From: Sulfitobacter sp. JL08
GTDB lineage: Bacteria > Pseudomonadota > Alphaproteobacteria > Rhodobacterales > Rhodobacteraceae
Direction of reading: 5' to 3'
Assembly (NCBI RefSeq): GCF_003352045.1
Contig: NZ_CP025815.1
Location: forward strand, 744,001-808,000
DNA: 64,000 bases
Below are positions 47,937 to 56,075 of this stretch, one piece after another; the first letter of the stretch is position 1; every line of letters starts with the position of its first letter. The notes beneath the pieces are model-generated. The model did no database searches and was not told the origin of the DNA. It saw only the letters and a list, made by a program, of their open reading frames with translations. The translations under genes and the position numbers were made by a program.

Positions 47937-49034
47937 ATGGGCTTTAAAATGGGGATCGTCGGGCTGCCGAATGTCGGCAAATCCACGCTGTTTAACGCGC
48001 TGACCCGCACCGCGGCGGCGCAGGCGGCGAATTTTCCGTTCTGTACGATCGAACCCAATGTCGGTGAAGTGGGTGTGCCCGATGATCGGCTGGACAAACT
48101 GGCCGCGATTGCGAAATCCAAACAGATCATCCCAACGCGCATGACATTCGTCGATATTGCCGGTCTGGTCAAAGGCGCATCCAAGGGCGAGGGGCTGGGC
48201 AACCAGTTTCTGGCCAACATCCGCGAAGTGGATGCCATTGCCCATGTACTGCGCTGTTTTGAAGACGGCGATGTAACCCATGTGGAAGGGCGTGTTGATC
48301 CGGTATCGGACGCGGAAACCATCGAAACCGAACTGATGCTGGCCGATATCGAAAGCATCGAAAAGCGGCTTCAGGGGCTGGTGCGCAAGGTTCGGGGTGG
48401 CGACAAAGAGGCCGTGGCGCAGGAGCGTCTTTTGAAAATGGCGCTGGAGGCGCTGGAAAACGGACACCCCGCGCGCACGGTGTCCGTGGATGCCGAAGAC
48501 GCCAAGGCATGGAAAATGCTACAGCTTCTGACGGCCAAGCCGGTACTATATGTCTGCAACGTGGGCGAAGCGGATGCGGCAGAGGGCAACGCGCATTCCG
48601 CCGCCGTTGCCGAGATGGCGGCAGCGCAGGGCAACGCCCACGTGATTATCTCGGCCCAGATCGAGGAAGAAATCAGCCAGCTTGATCCCGAAGAGGCCGA
48701 GATGTTTCTGACGGAAATGGGTTTGAAAGAGGCCGGGCTGGATCGGTTGATCCGCGCTGGCTATGACCTGTTGCATCTGGAAACCTATTTTACCGTTGGC
48801 CCGAAAGAGGCCCGCGCCTGGACCATCAGACAGGGCACTTCCGCGCCACAGGCCGCCGGTGTGATCCACGGCGATTTCGAACGCGGATTTATCCGCGCCG
48901 AAACCATCGCCTATGACGATTTTGTCGCGCTGGGGGGCGAACAGGCCGCCAAGGAAGCGGGCAAGATGCGCGCCGAGGGCAAGACCTATATCGTCAAGGA
49001 CGGTGACGTCCTGCATTTCCTGTTCAACACCTGA
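47937..49034 (+). CDS. ychF: Ribosome-binding ATPase YchF
   Basis: YchF is an Obg-related ATPase that binds ribosomes. Its G domain has [22 protein letters not shown], the switch region [39 protein letters not shown] and the base-specificity segment VLYVCNVGE (in place of NKxD, typical of YchF). The coiled-coil insert and C-terminal TGS domain ([42 protein letters not shown]) complete it. The length of 365 residues is normal. Confidence 0.97.
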   Translation: MGFKMGIVGLPNVGKSTLFNALTRTAAAQAANFPFCTIEPNVGEVGVPDDRLDKLAAIAKSKQIIPTRMTFVDIAGLVKGASKGEGLGNQFLANIREVDAIAHVLRCFEDGDVTHVEGRVDPVSDAETIETELMLADIESIEKRLQGLVRKVRGGDKEAVAQERLLKMALEALENGHPARTVSVDAEDAKAWKMLQLLTAKPVLYVCNVGEADAAEGNAHSAAVAEMAAAQGNAHVIISAQIEEEISQLDPEEAEMFLTEMGLKEAGLDRLIRAGYDLLHLETYFTVGPKEARAWTIRQGTSAPQAAGVIHGDFERGFIRAETIAYDDFVALGGEQAAKEAGKMRAEGKTYIVKDGDVLHFLFNT

Positions 49035-49054
49035 TCGGGGTGTTTCTATTGCGG

Positions 49055-49083
49055 AAGCGGGCGTTTAGCGCCGCCCGCTTTCA
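49055..49083. terminator. Possible bidirectional terminator after ychF
   Basis: AAGCGGGC at 49055-49062 pairs with GCCCGCTT at 49073-49080. The stem also contains the stop codon of the leftward small gene, so it may serve both strands. T runs are short. Confidence 0.55.
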
Positions 49084-49265
49084 CATTCAAAGGTTGGTGG
49101 CTGCCCGGGGCCGCCACGGCACCATTTCATCAATTGGTCGTTCTGTTCCACGCTTGCCCACAGGGGCGGGATGACCGTGTTGATCGGGTCTGCTGTCGCT
49201 GAGGTCTGCGCCAGACTGCCGGTTGTAATCAGGATCAAGCCAAGTATCCGGTTTTGAATGCCCAT
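49065..49265 (-). CDS. Small secreted protein, unknown
   Basis: From the ATG at 49265 the product is 66 residues: a signal-like start (MGIQNRILGLILITTGSLAQTSATA) and a short mature part with NTVIPPLWASVEQNDQLMKWCRGGPGQPPTFECESGRR, including two cysteines. AGGAGCATTTG lies upstream. I know no family. The compact leader and cysteine pair make a true gene plausible. Confidence 0.5.
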   Translation of the reverse strand: MGIQNRILGLILITTGSLAQTSATADPINTVIPPLWASVEQNDQLMKWCRGGPGQPPTFECESGRR

Positions 49266-49538
49266 GTTCAAATGCTCCTTTTGCCACGTCCAAGTTTCTA
49301 TGGACCGGCGCAAAGCGCAAAACACATCCGTTCACTCCTGTGTTGAAAACCGTGAGCGAATGCCGGTGGCACCGCACCTGGCCGTTCCCGAAAGCGCGTC
49401 CACAGTCGCGATAAAATCCAACGATTACCCGCCGCGTCATGTGCGGCGGGTCAGTGTATTTGCCCTCACAAACCCGAATTGAAAGCCGGTACCTTTTTCG
49501 CCTTGTTTCTCGCAGGCGCGCCCGATAAACGGGTCAGC

Positions 49539-49628
49539 GGAGACGTGGCCGAGTGGTCGAAGGCGCTCCCCTGCTAAGGGAGTAGGCCCGGAAGGGTCTC
49601 GAGGGTTCGAATCCCTTCGTCTCCGCCA
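49539..49628 (+). tRNA. tRNA-Ser(GCU)
   Basis: GGAGACG pairs with CGTCTCC for the acceptor stem; the anticodon loop CTGCTAA carries GCT at 49573-49575. A long variable arm (type II tRNA) and GGTTCGAATCC T-loop follow, with CCA encoded at 49626-49628. The 3' end, from 49610 on, is the attachment site of the adjoining island, which restores the tRNA sequence. Confidence 0.97.
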
Positions 49629-49630
49629 CC
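49610..49630. repeat. attL, 21-bp core in tRNA-Ser 3' end
   Basis: The segment begins AATCCCTTCGTCTCCGCCA in the tRNA T-arm, acceptor stem and CCA. It is identical to 62689-62709. Allowing one mismatch, the match extends five bases upstream (GTTCG versus GTTCT). Confidence 0.92.
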
Positions 49631-49680
49631 CATCCTTATTGCCTTTATTCTTATATAAATATAGGGTTCTGACCATACGT

Positions 49681-49702
49681 TGGAACATATTTTGGAACAT
49701 AT
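49681..49702. repeat. Two TGGAACATAT direct repeats next to attL, in front of integrase
   Basis: TGGAACATAT occurs at 49681-49690 and 49693-49702, 12 bp apart, immediately before the integrase start. Related copies lie near attR. They are candidate integrase arm sites or an autoregulatory operator. Confidence 0.55.
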
Positions 49703-49705
49703 GGC

Positions 49706-51070
49706 ATGGTGGAATTACCTCATACGACCCTCGTAAAGATCAAAGACAAATATTACGTCAACTGTACGATACCTGATGACTTGAGGCCGTTCTTCAAGGG
49801 TCGAAAGCAAATCAGACGAAGTACTGGTACGGCAGACAAGTCTCTTGCTGAGCGCAGGAAACATTCAATTTCCAGTAAGATTTATGCTGAGTTCGATGCA
49901 GCCAGACCTGACCCGATATCCGAACTATTCCGCATGATAGATTTCCCAAAGCATATCGAAGACAAGCTGTATGATGTCCCCCCAGAGGACGATGGTTTCG
50001 AAGACTGGGAACCCGAACTGACCAAAGCTGATCTGCAAGACCTGTTGGCTGTCGCTAGAGTTGCCATGACAAAGGTCGAACCGTGGGAGACAGTAGGTAG
50101 GACACCTGAACCAGAAGCCAGACGCAAGGGACGTGAAGCCTACTTGATCTTGAAAGAGATGCTAACTGACACAAAGACAACGAAGTCCTCAAGTGGCTGT
50201 CCTGTCCTATCTGTGGTTCAGAAGGACTATCTGGCTACCAAACCATATGGGCCAGCTAAGACAATGCGGGATGCTGAATTAGCGATAACGGAATTTATAG
50301 ACTTCACGAAGGACATTGCTCTTGATGGTGTTACTGCTGTCCTGATCCACAGTTATGCTGAAAAGATCGGGGAGACTAAGAGCAGGGAGACTGTAGCCAA
50401 AAAGATTGGATACGTTAAACGAATGTTTGATTGGGCAGTCCGAAAAGGATTTGTCGAAACCAATATCTTTATGACTGTGAAACTTGATAAGAAACTTGGA
50501 ACAGCAAGGGCAAGCTACCAGCCTTTCACCAATGCTGAACTAGAAAGCTTATTTAGCTTAAAGATGCCTGACCATCTCAGAAATTTGCTGTCTATCTTAG
50601 CGACAACTGGGATGCGCTTAGATGAAGCTGCGTTACTAGACTGGGAAAACATAAAGACAGAAGCGGGTATCCTTCACTTCGATCTGACAGACAGTATTGT
50701 TAAGACCAAAGGTTCAGCCCGTAAGGTTCCAATACCCAAGGTGATACAACCTCTTTTCATCTCTCCTGCCAAAGGACCACTGTTTCCTGAGTTCTCAAGA
50801 GACAAAGACGGGAAGGCACAGGCTCCAGCGAGTAAGGCTTTGATGAAACAGATTAGGAAGGTGACAGGCGATAGACTGAAGGTTGTTCATTCGCTACGGG
50901 GTAACTTGAAAGACCTGTTGCGTGACGCAGGAATATCAAAGGAGGTTAACGATTTCATAACGGGTCATGGGTCTGGCGATGTTGCCGGGTCTTATGGCTC
51001 TGGTCCTAGCTTGAAAGTCCGGGCAGATGCCTTGAACTCCGTGGAACACCCTTGGCTAAGAACAAGGTGA
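49706..51070 (+). CDS. int: Tyrosine-type site-specific integrase
   Basis: The 454-residue recombinase has an N-terminal DUF6538-like domain (KDKYYVNCTIPDDLRPFFKGRKQIRRSTGTADKSLAERRKH) and a core-binding domain (ALDGVTAVLIHSYAEKIGETKSRETVAKKIGYVKRMFDWAVRKGFVE). The catalytic domain has the first Arg in ATTGMRLDEAALLDWENI, HSLR in KVVHSLRGNLKDLLRDAG, the second His in FITGHGSGDV and the Tyr in GSYGSG. It lies next to the tRNA-Ser att site and is expected to drive integration and excision. Codon use is AT-rich compared with the core genome. Confidence 0.95.
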   Translation: MVELPHTTLVKIKDKYYVNCTIPDDLRPFFKGRKQIRRSTGTADKSLAERRKHSISSKIYAEFDAARPDPISELFRMIDFPKHIEDKLYDVPPEDDGFEDWEPELTKADLQDLLAVARVAMTKVEPWETVGRTPEPEARRKGREAYLILKEMLTDTKTTKSSSGCPVLSVVQKDYLATKPYGPAKTMRDAELAITEFIDFTKDIALDGVTAVLIHSYAEKIGETKSRETVAKKIGYVKRMFDWAVRKGFVETNIFMTVKLDKKLGTARASYQPFTNAELESLFSLKMPDHLRNLLSILATTGMRLDEAALLDWENIKTEAGILHFDLTDSIVKTKGSARKVPIPKVIQPLFISPAKGPLFPEFSRDKDGKAQAPASKALMKQIRKVTGDRLKVVHSLRGNLKDLLRDAGISKEVNDFITGHGSGDVAGSYGSGPSLKVRADALNSVEHPWLRTR

Positions 51071-51302
51071 ACCTGCCTCGTACGCGCGTAAGAACTTAAG
51101 GTATACTTTCTTTAGGTAAATATAAAGTTATTGTATTAAAAACAAATACTTATGTGTATATGAGGTATTCAGAGTGAAATTGAACATTAATGACTGCCTA
51201 TATGTTGTGTCTTCTACTCAGAATAAATCAATATATAGAATATCCACGTACAGCCACGGAGAGGCACCTTACAGTCGTTCTAAGTCTCTAGGCTAGGGGT
51301 TC

Positions 51303-51331
51303 CTCAAAAATAGAGCTAGAGGCGCTCTAGC
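51303..51331 (-). terminator. Rho-independent terminator of the resolvase gene
   Basis: On the minus strand GCTAGAG pairs with CTCTAGC across CGC, followed by TCTATTTTTG. It lies 17 bp after the resolvase stop. Confidence 0.8.
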
Positions 51332-51347
51332 ACCCCTCTCAGGCGCT

Positions 51348-52001
51348 CTACGGTGCCATTCTCTGCTCTACGTTACGTACCGTTGAAGCGTACCAGTTCC
51401 CACCCCTAGCTGTCTCAATCCCCAGTCTGTTCAATTCCTGGGCTGTCTCCTTGAGTGTCATCCCTTTGGCCCTGAAGGCTTCGATCATTGGGAAGACATG
51501 ATTTGCCCGGTGATCAGCTTGAGCCTTGGTAGCTTCGTTCCTCTGTTCTGTCCCACGTCTGAGACCACCAAGGATAACACCCCTTGCCTTAGCTTCCTTA
51601 AGTGCAGCCTTGGTCCTCTTGCTTATGAACTCTCGCTCTTGTTGAGCTAAGGCAGCATAGATATGAAGTTGAAACATATCGGCATGAGGCATCTGGGCTA
51701 CCTTCAGATCAAGGTTCTTGTCATCCATTAAGGTTGCAATGAAAGACACCTTACGTGATAGCCTGTCCAGCTTTGAGACAAGAAGTGTAGCCTTGCTCTC
51801 TTTTGCCAGTGCTATGGCCTTAGTTAGTTCTGGTCTGTCGTTTACCTTACCGGATACGATATCGGTAAACCTACCTATCACACTGTAATCATTTACATAA
51901 TTGTCTAGGTATAACTGTATGTCTCTCTCTTGTGCATCTAGGCCAAGACCACTCTCACCCTGCCCTTTGGTACTAACCCTCTGATAAACAACGTACTTCA
52001 T
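51348..52001 (-). CDS. Serine recombinase (resolvase/invertase type)
   Basis: The 217-residue protein has the resolvase N-terminal domain: MKYVVYQRVSTKGQGESGLGLDAQERDIQLYL with the nucleophile Ser in QRVSTK, and TLLVSKLDRLSRKVSFIATLM with the conserved Arg-rich helix (KLDRLSR). The C-terminal helix-turn-helix is KGMTLKETAQELNRLGIETARGGNWYASTVRNV. It could resolve multimers or act at inverted repeats in the element. It reads towards the integrase, and its terminator lies in between. Confidence 0.92.
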   Translation of the reverse strand: MKYVVYQRVSTKGQGESGLGLDAQERDIQLYLDNYVNDYSVIGRFTDIVSGKVNDRPELTKAIALAKESKATLLVSKLDRLSRKVSFIATLMDDKNLDLKVAQMPHADMFQLHIYAALAQQEREFISKRTKAALKEAKARGVILGGLRRGTEQRNEATKAQADHRANHVFPMIEAFRAKGMTLKETAQELNRLGIETARGGNWYASTVRNVEQRMAP

Positions 52002-52262
52002 TATCTCTCATCCTTATGCATAACTAAAGTTTAGCTAAGCATACTATTGTAAATACAAAACTTCAAGGAACGTTGTGCTTTGTATACCCCTGTCAGGTAG
52101 GATCAGAGGAAGGAAATTCTTATTATTTGTCTTACGTACAGCAAGAGGGGACCGGGGGGGATGGGGGGCCTTCTTATATACTGAATGGTACCTAAAAATT
52201 ATCTCGACAAAAATTAGCTGGTGCACCTATGGTATCCATTATCTGTATAAGGAAGAAATATT

Positions 52263-52646
52263 ATGCCAAAGGAAGAATTTGAACTGAAAGACACAAGCAA
52301 AATCCACCTCAAAACGCTTGGTGAGCTACAGGCAGAACAGGCAGCCTTAGATGAAATTAAGAAAACATTGAAAAGAATTCAGAAAAACTACGATCAGAGA
52401 CTAGCCAACTGGCAGAATGCTGGCGCTAAACTGTTTGGACTGAGCGGGTCTGGCGATACGGGCAAGAAAAGACAGACTTGGACGCCTGAACAAAAAGCTA
52501 AGATCATCAAGAAGTATGATGCTGCTAAAGAGGGAACAAAGACAGCCGTGCTAAAAGAACATGGCGTTAAAGCAAATCCTATTGGGACATGGAAAGATCA
52601 AAAGGATGTAAAGATGGCTATGCAAAAGATACAAGAAAAGAAGTGA
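52263..52646 (+). CDS. Putative DNA-binding protein with coiled coil and transposase-like helix-turn-helix
   Basis: The 127-residue protein has a predicted coiled coil (LGELQAEQAALDEIKKTLKRIQKNYDQRLANWQNAG) and a basic C-terminal half, KRQTWTPEQKAKIIKKYDAAKEGTKTAVLKEHGVKANPIGTWKDQKDVKMAMQKI. The latter has the pattern of the helix-turn-helix seen in IS3-type OrfA and homeodomain-like proteins (W-T-x-E-x-K...I..W). There is no catalytic domain, so it may be a regulator or accessory recombination factor of the island. GGAAGAAAT lies just before the ATG. Confidence 0.55.
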   Translation: MPKEEFELKDTSKIHLKTLGELQAEQAALDEIKKTLKRIQKNYDQRLANWQNAGAKLFGLSGSGDTGKKRQTWTPEQKAKIIKKYDAAKEGTKTAVLKEHGVKANPIGTWKDQKDVKMAMQKIQEKK

Positions 52647-52700
52647 TCCAGTACACTATCCGCACTAGGATTGCTCTTTCATTATAGGTTTTGTGCTGAC

Positions 52701-52904
52701 GTGGAACAGACGGGTCTAGGTGAAATAGTTTTACTATTTGGCGTAATTGTCATCAAGTGTGCGTTGGCTATTTTATGCGCGAAAATTGCACGCTCTTTGA
52801 ACAGAAGTCCAATATTTTGGGGATTATTTGCAGTCCCATTTACGTTATTGGCAATGATTATTCTAGCAGTGATCCCCGCTGCGCCAAAGAAACCAGATAC
52901 CTAG
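52701..52904 (+). CDS. Small two-helix membrane protein, unknown
   Basis: From the GTG at 52701 the product is about 67 residues with two membrane helices (EIVLLFGVIVIKCALAILCAKIA and FWGLFAVPFTLLAMIILAVIPAA) separated by a short basic loop. A longer start at 52671 is possible. The hydrophobic layout is convincing, but no family is known to me. It lies 55 bp after the helix-turn-helix gene, in the same direction. Confidence 0.5.
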   Translation: MEQTGLGEIVLLFGVIVIKCALAILCAKIARSLNRSPIFWGLFAVPFTLLAMIILAVIPAAPKKPDT

Positions 52905-53037
52905 GGATAGGACCCTAAGAGGCAATGCGTAGTAGCCTAGTAGGCTGTCCTCTATCTGTTGCCACTGATGCGCACTTCAAATGAAAACACCAAAACGCTT
53001 GCTAAATCGATCTGGCGCAGTCTACGGATGATGCAAG

Positions 53038-53679
53038 ATGGAAAATCTGATTTTTACGGCTTCGCTCAAGTCACCCCTGATAGCCCAAGGGTTCATGACC
53101 TTCGATAGCCTTTTGGCGGCAGTGCTTTTTGACCGATGCGGTGATGTCGAAACGGCTCATACATCAGTGCCGCTAAAGTGTTCGGAAGGCTTGTTCCACG
53201 CTTCTGCTGCAATCGTGACACCGGTGGAGCGAGGCAGTTATTCTATTGCGGCATCGCTTAGAGCGGATCATGATCTTGACGCCGATTTATTCCCCAAAAA
53301 CAAATCAGGTCGAATCTACAGAAAAATGGGCAGGAAACGCCGACGGGACTTAGGCAACGTCTTGTCGACCTATCATACAATTTCAACGCCAAGTGTTCGC
53401 TGGATTTGCACGGGTGATCTGGACCAAATCAAAGGGCTACTCGGCGATCTCCGCTTTATTGGGAAAAAGCGCGCACAGGGTTTTGGCGAAGTTGCCGCCT
53501 GGAGCGTTGAAAAGACCGACCTTGATCCTCTTGTAGACGAACAAGGCTTACCACGTCGCCCGATCCCGGAAAACATGTTTACTGGTGATAGGAGCCTGCC
53601 TTTGCAGGATTTGGCTTGGAAGCCAGCCTACTGGAACCCCGAACACCGCGCAGCTTGTTACGCGCCTCAGCCGCTTTAG
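53038..53679 (+). CDS. csf3: Type IV CRISPR-associated Csf3-like protein (Cas5 role)
   Basis: The 213-residue protein opens the cas operon. The N-terminal part is a RAMP-type strand (MENLIFTASLKSPLIAQGFMTFDSLLAAVLFDR). The C-terminal part has a basic helix (GRIYRKMGRKRRRDLGNVLSTYH) and the glycine-rich loop RFIGKKRAQGFGEVAAWSVE at about residues 139-158, typical of Cas5/Csf3 and other RAMP proteins. In type IV effectors Csf3 caps the 5' handle of the crRNA. The identification rests on this loop and on its neighbours. A 12-bp gap with GAGGAGGG separates it from the next gene. A Csf3-like divergent RAMP is the safest wording. Confidence 0.75.
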   Translation: MENLIFTASLKSPLIAQGFMTFDSLLAAVLFDRCGDVETAHTSVPLKCSEGLFHASAAIVTPVERGSYSIAASLRADHDLDADLFPKNKSGRIYRKMGRKRRRDLGNVLSTYHTISTPSVRWICTGDLDQIKGLLGDLRFIGKKRAQGFGEVAAWSVEKTDLDPLVDEQGLPRRPIPENMFTGDRSLPLQDLAWKPAYWNPEHRAACYAPQPL

Positions 53680-53690
53680 AGGAGGGCCGG

Positions 53691-54173
53691 ATGAATACCT
53701 TTGAACTCATATCCAAGGGCTTTGCGCGGCATGTTCTCGGGAACTCAACAACCGGTGATCCGATCCGTGACGCTGCAAAGGCGTTGACAATGAACCACTT
53801 ACTTAACAACGAAAAAGGTACATCGTCCCGATTAACGGGTTGGGCCATTTTTCGTGCGTCCGGATCAACAGTGCAGGCCAATTTGGCAGCGAAAGGAGTA
53901 ATGGCAAACGATGGGCGCACCCGATACGAGGCTTTTGCCGACGAACTAAGCGATTTTCGGGAACCGGTAGTCTTTCTCCAGTTCACCAAGTCCACCGTCA
54001 ACCTCGGTAATGTTTTCGCGACGTTCGATCCGCGTGTTACGAAAATCTGTGCGCCGGATGTAGCGCCAGAGATATTTGACTTTTCTGTTGGCACCCTCCC
54101 CGAAACTGCCGGTGTCGCGGAAAGGAACATCCGCAAGGCCGTTCTGAAGAAGGAGAAAAGCAATGCTGCATGA
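53691..54173 (+). CDS. Csf1-like reduced large-subunit candidate
   Basis: The 160-residue protein starts at the ATG at 53691, preceded by GAGGAGGG. It reads MNTFELISKGFARHVLGNSTTGDPIRDAAKALTMNHLLNNEKG, then an all-alpha/beta middle and REPVVFLQFTKSTVNLGNVFATFDPRVTKICAPD. The last segment resembles the C-terminal half of Csf1 (PFVL... then a hydrophobic strand). The zinc-finger cysteines that Csf1 of type IV-A shows are absent; only one Cys is present. The position between csf3 and cas6 supports a large- or small-subunit role in the effector. It overlaps the next gene by 11 bp. The assignment is inference. Confidence 0.5.
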   Translation: MNTFELISKGFARHVLGNSTTGDPIRDAAKALTMNHLLNNEKGTSSRLTGWAIFRASGSTVQANLAAKGVMANDGRTRYEAFADELSDFREPVVFLQFTKSTVNLGNVFATFDPRVTKICAPDVAPEIFDFSVGTLPETAGVAERNIRKAVLKKEKSNAA

Positions 54174-54651
54174 TCACGTCATCCCCAAGCCGCCAACACT
54201 CGGGGCATACGCCAGTCATCAGCTTCTTGAAGGCTTAACGGATGGGGCCAGACCCCTTTTTGTCGATAACGGAGACCATCTGTTGGTTCGCTCAGTTGAC
54301 CAATCCCTTACACAGTCATCAAAACCTGTCCCCACAGTGAACTTGGGAGATGTCCTTGGTTTTGAGTTGCGCGCGTCCTGTGGCGTCAAAGTCAAAGGTA
54401 AACACCGCTATTTCCCACTGAAGGACTGGCGTGCACGGCACGCTTGGCTGAACCGGCGGGCATCCGGATTTGACGTACTGGCTGTCACCGTTTCGGCACG
54501 GAGCACTCCAATAAAGAAAAACATCCGCATTGATCAGAGCGATTTTGCCGGGGTTCTGCGTGTGACGGACATCGAAGCGTTTAACCAAGTTCTTGAACAT
54601 GGCATTGGCGGACCGGGCAAAGCCTTCGGCCACGGAATGCTGGTAATCTGA
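54163..54651 (+). CDS. cas6: Cas6e-like CRISPR RNA endoribonuclease
   Basis: The 162-residue protein ends HGIGGPGKAFGHGMLVI, the G-rich loop of Cas6e (GIGxxKAFGxGLL). It contains VPTVNLGDVLGFELRASCGVKVKGKHRYFPLKDWRARHAWLNRRASGFDV, which parallels the Cas6e middle (gD.L.F.L.aNP...K....L...WL..r...GF). Tyr16-x-x-His19 in GAYASHQLL takes the place of the Tyr-His catalytic pair of Cas6e. It would cut the CRISPR transcript at the base of the repeat hairpin, leaving an 8-base 5' handle. A Cas6e-type processing nuclease in a type IV locus replaces the Csf5 of classical IV-A. Confidence 0.75.
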   Translation: MLHDHVIPKPPTLGAYASHQLLEGLTDGARPLFVDNGDHLLVRSVDQSLTQSSKPVPTVNLGDVLGFELRASCGVKVKGKHRYFPLKDWRARHAWLNRRASGFDVLAVTVSARSTPIKKNIRIDQSDFAGVLRVTDIEAFNQVLEHGIGGPGKAFGHGMLVI

Positions 54652-54662
54652 AGGAGAACACC

Positions 54663-55643
54663 TTGAACCAATCAACTTTAATTACCGAAGTCGTAATCCG
54701 GCTGGAAGCGCCACTCAGCATCGCAATGCCTGTGGCAGAATACACTAAGCCCAACAAGTGGGAAAACTTTCCAGTCGCCCCGGTTGGCTATGATGAAGAA
54801 GGCCAACCCATACAGTCAGGGTTTTTGCCTGCAACAACCATTCGCGGGGCCATACGTCGCTTTGCTGTACTGCCCGAAATGGCAGCCGCCGCTGAAAAAG
54901 GCGCGCATTATCGGCTGGAACGAGCCTATTCCGAGCTGATCGGGCAAGACCCCGGCAGTGAGCAGCAGCCCGACGAAATTGATCTGACCGCCATTGCGGA
55001 AGCGCGAGAGGAATCCCCTATCGTTGATCTGTTTGGCAGCGGTCTCGGAGTTAAGTCCCGGCTTTTGGTATCGAATTTTGTTCCTGACCACCCAACGCTC
55101 CCAATGGCCTTTACTTGGGTTCGGAAAGACATTGGTGACACCGAAGGCGTATTGGAGGCATTGCCTGACGAAGACCGCAGCGCCTATCTTGCCCGCGAGC
55201 AGGCAAATCGACATCGGGCGCAGGCGGAAGCTCTGGTCGCCGATCTAAAGCGCAAAGAAAGCAAGGCTGTCAAAACAGGGTCGGACGATGCCGCTGACCT
55301 GAAGGTTCAGCTTGAAGCAGCAGAAAAACTGGCAGCAAAGTACAAGGAAGACATGGGCGACATGCAGGTATCAACGCGCTCACTGGGGGTCAGCTATGCA
55401 TTGCCGCAAGGTTTGGAATTGAAGGGTAAATTTGTTGTGCGATCAGCCCGCGAACGTGATCAGGATATTCTACTTAGAGGGCTGGATGGGCTGAGCCGCT
55501 GGCCCGTTTTAGGCGCACAAAGCGCCCGTGGTGCAGGTGAGATTAGCGGGACTGCATCATTCAAGCTGGACGGGAAGATAACCAAGATTGTCAGTTTTGG
55601 TGGCTTTGAACCGCTAAAAATTCGCGACTTTGAAGCAACTTAA
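54663..55643 (+). CDS. csf2: Csf2 (Cas7-like backbone subunit)
   Basis: The 326-residue protein begins with a Cas7-type first strand (VVIRLEAPLSIAMP) and QSGFLPATTIRGAIRRFAVLPEMA at about residues 52-75. The latter is the FxPxTxxRGxxR motif that recurs in Csf2/Csm3-type subunits. A charged insertion (LAREQANRHRAQAEALVADLKRKESK ... AAEKLAAKYKEDM) is likely the thumb or a coiled hairpin. The end has WPVLGAQSARGAGEISG, the glycine loop near the RNA path. Csf2 forms the helical backbone over the crRNA. It starts at a TTG with GAAGGAGAACACC upstream, 11 bp after cas6. The CRISPR array begins 74 bp after it. Confidence 0.82.
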   Translation: MNQSTLITEVVIRLEAPLSIAMPVAEYTKPNKWENFPVAPVGYDEEGQPIQSGFLPATTIRGAIRRFAVLPEMAAAAEKGAHYRLERAYSELIGQDPGSEQQPDEIDLTAIAEAREESPIVDLFGSGLGVKSRLLVSNFVPDHPTLPMAFTWVRKDIGDTEGVLEALPDEDRSAYLAREQANRHRAQAEALVADLKRKESKAVKTGSDDAADLKVQLEAAEKLAAKYKEDMGDMQVSTRSLGVSYALPQGLELKGKFVVRSARERDQDILLRGLDGLSRWPVLGAQSARGAGEISGTASFKLDGKITKIVSFGGFEPLKIRDFEAT

Positions 55644-55717
55644 GAAGGAATTGGTGTGTTTTTTCCAACCTTCCTTTGCATTTATACGAGCTTTATCAGA
55701 GGGTTGATGTGACATCT

Positions 55718-56016
55718 AATACAGCCATCCGGAAATTGGGTGGCTACTAAAGGCTAAAAGGCATGTCGAGCGTGGTGGCGCGAATACAGCCATCCGGAAA
55801 TTGGGTGGCTACTAAAGGAGGTGCGCGCATCCGAATGCAGGCAGGCTTAATACAGCCATCCGGAAATTGGGTGGCTACTAAAGGTGGATTGCGCGGATCA
55901 CGTCTGGCGGTATGAATACAGCCATCCGGAAATTGGGTGGCTACTAAAGGTAGCCCTTGATCGTCTCTTTCGTCTCCGGGGATACAGCCATCCAGAATTT
56001 GGGTGGCTAACCCAAG
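55718..56016 (+). CRISPR. CRISPR array, 5 repeats of 36 bp, 4 spacers of 29-30 bp
   Basis: Repeats lie at 55718-55753, 55783-55818, 55849-55884, 55915-55950 and 55981-56016. The first four are identical; the unit begins AATACAGCCATCCGG and ends GGGTGGCTACTAAAGG. The fifth has seven or more changes and a wholly different 3' end, as usual for the leader-distal end. AGCCATCC pairs with GGGTGGCT (one G-U) around GGAAATT, the hairpin for Cas6. Cleavage after it would leave ACUAAAGG as the 8-base 5' handle. The orientation is that of the cas genes, and the leader is the 74 bp after csf2. Spacers are at 55754-55782, 55819-55848, 55885-55914 and 55951-55980. No cas1 or cas2 accompanies it. Confidence 0.97.
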
Positions 56017-56034
56017 GCACTTGACGCCAAAAGC

Positions 56035-56053
56035 GTAGCCACCAAGAGTGGTT
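56035..56053 (+). promoter_or_regulatory. Repeat-complementary hairpin in the dinG leader
   Basis: GTAGCCACC at 56035-56043 is perfectly complementary to GGTGGCTAC in the first four CRISPR repeats and, over 8 bp, to GGTGGCTA of the degenerate fifth (56002-56009). It also forms its own small hairpin, AGCCAC with GTGGTT around CAAGA, 22 bases before the dinG start. The shape resembles the repeat stem. It may be a second site for Cas6 or crRNA pairing that regulates dinG, or only a worn repeat. Confidence 0.45.
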
Positions 56054-56075
56054 AATCGAGACGAAAGGACGACCC

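Noticed and set aside
55951-55980. Spacer 4 shares TTCGTCTCCG (10 bases) with the tRNA-Ser/att core, suggesting self- or rival-island targeting.
   Set aside because: The match covers only a third of the spacer and does not extend at either end, so it cannot act as a protospacer; it is probably chance.
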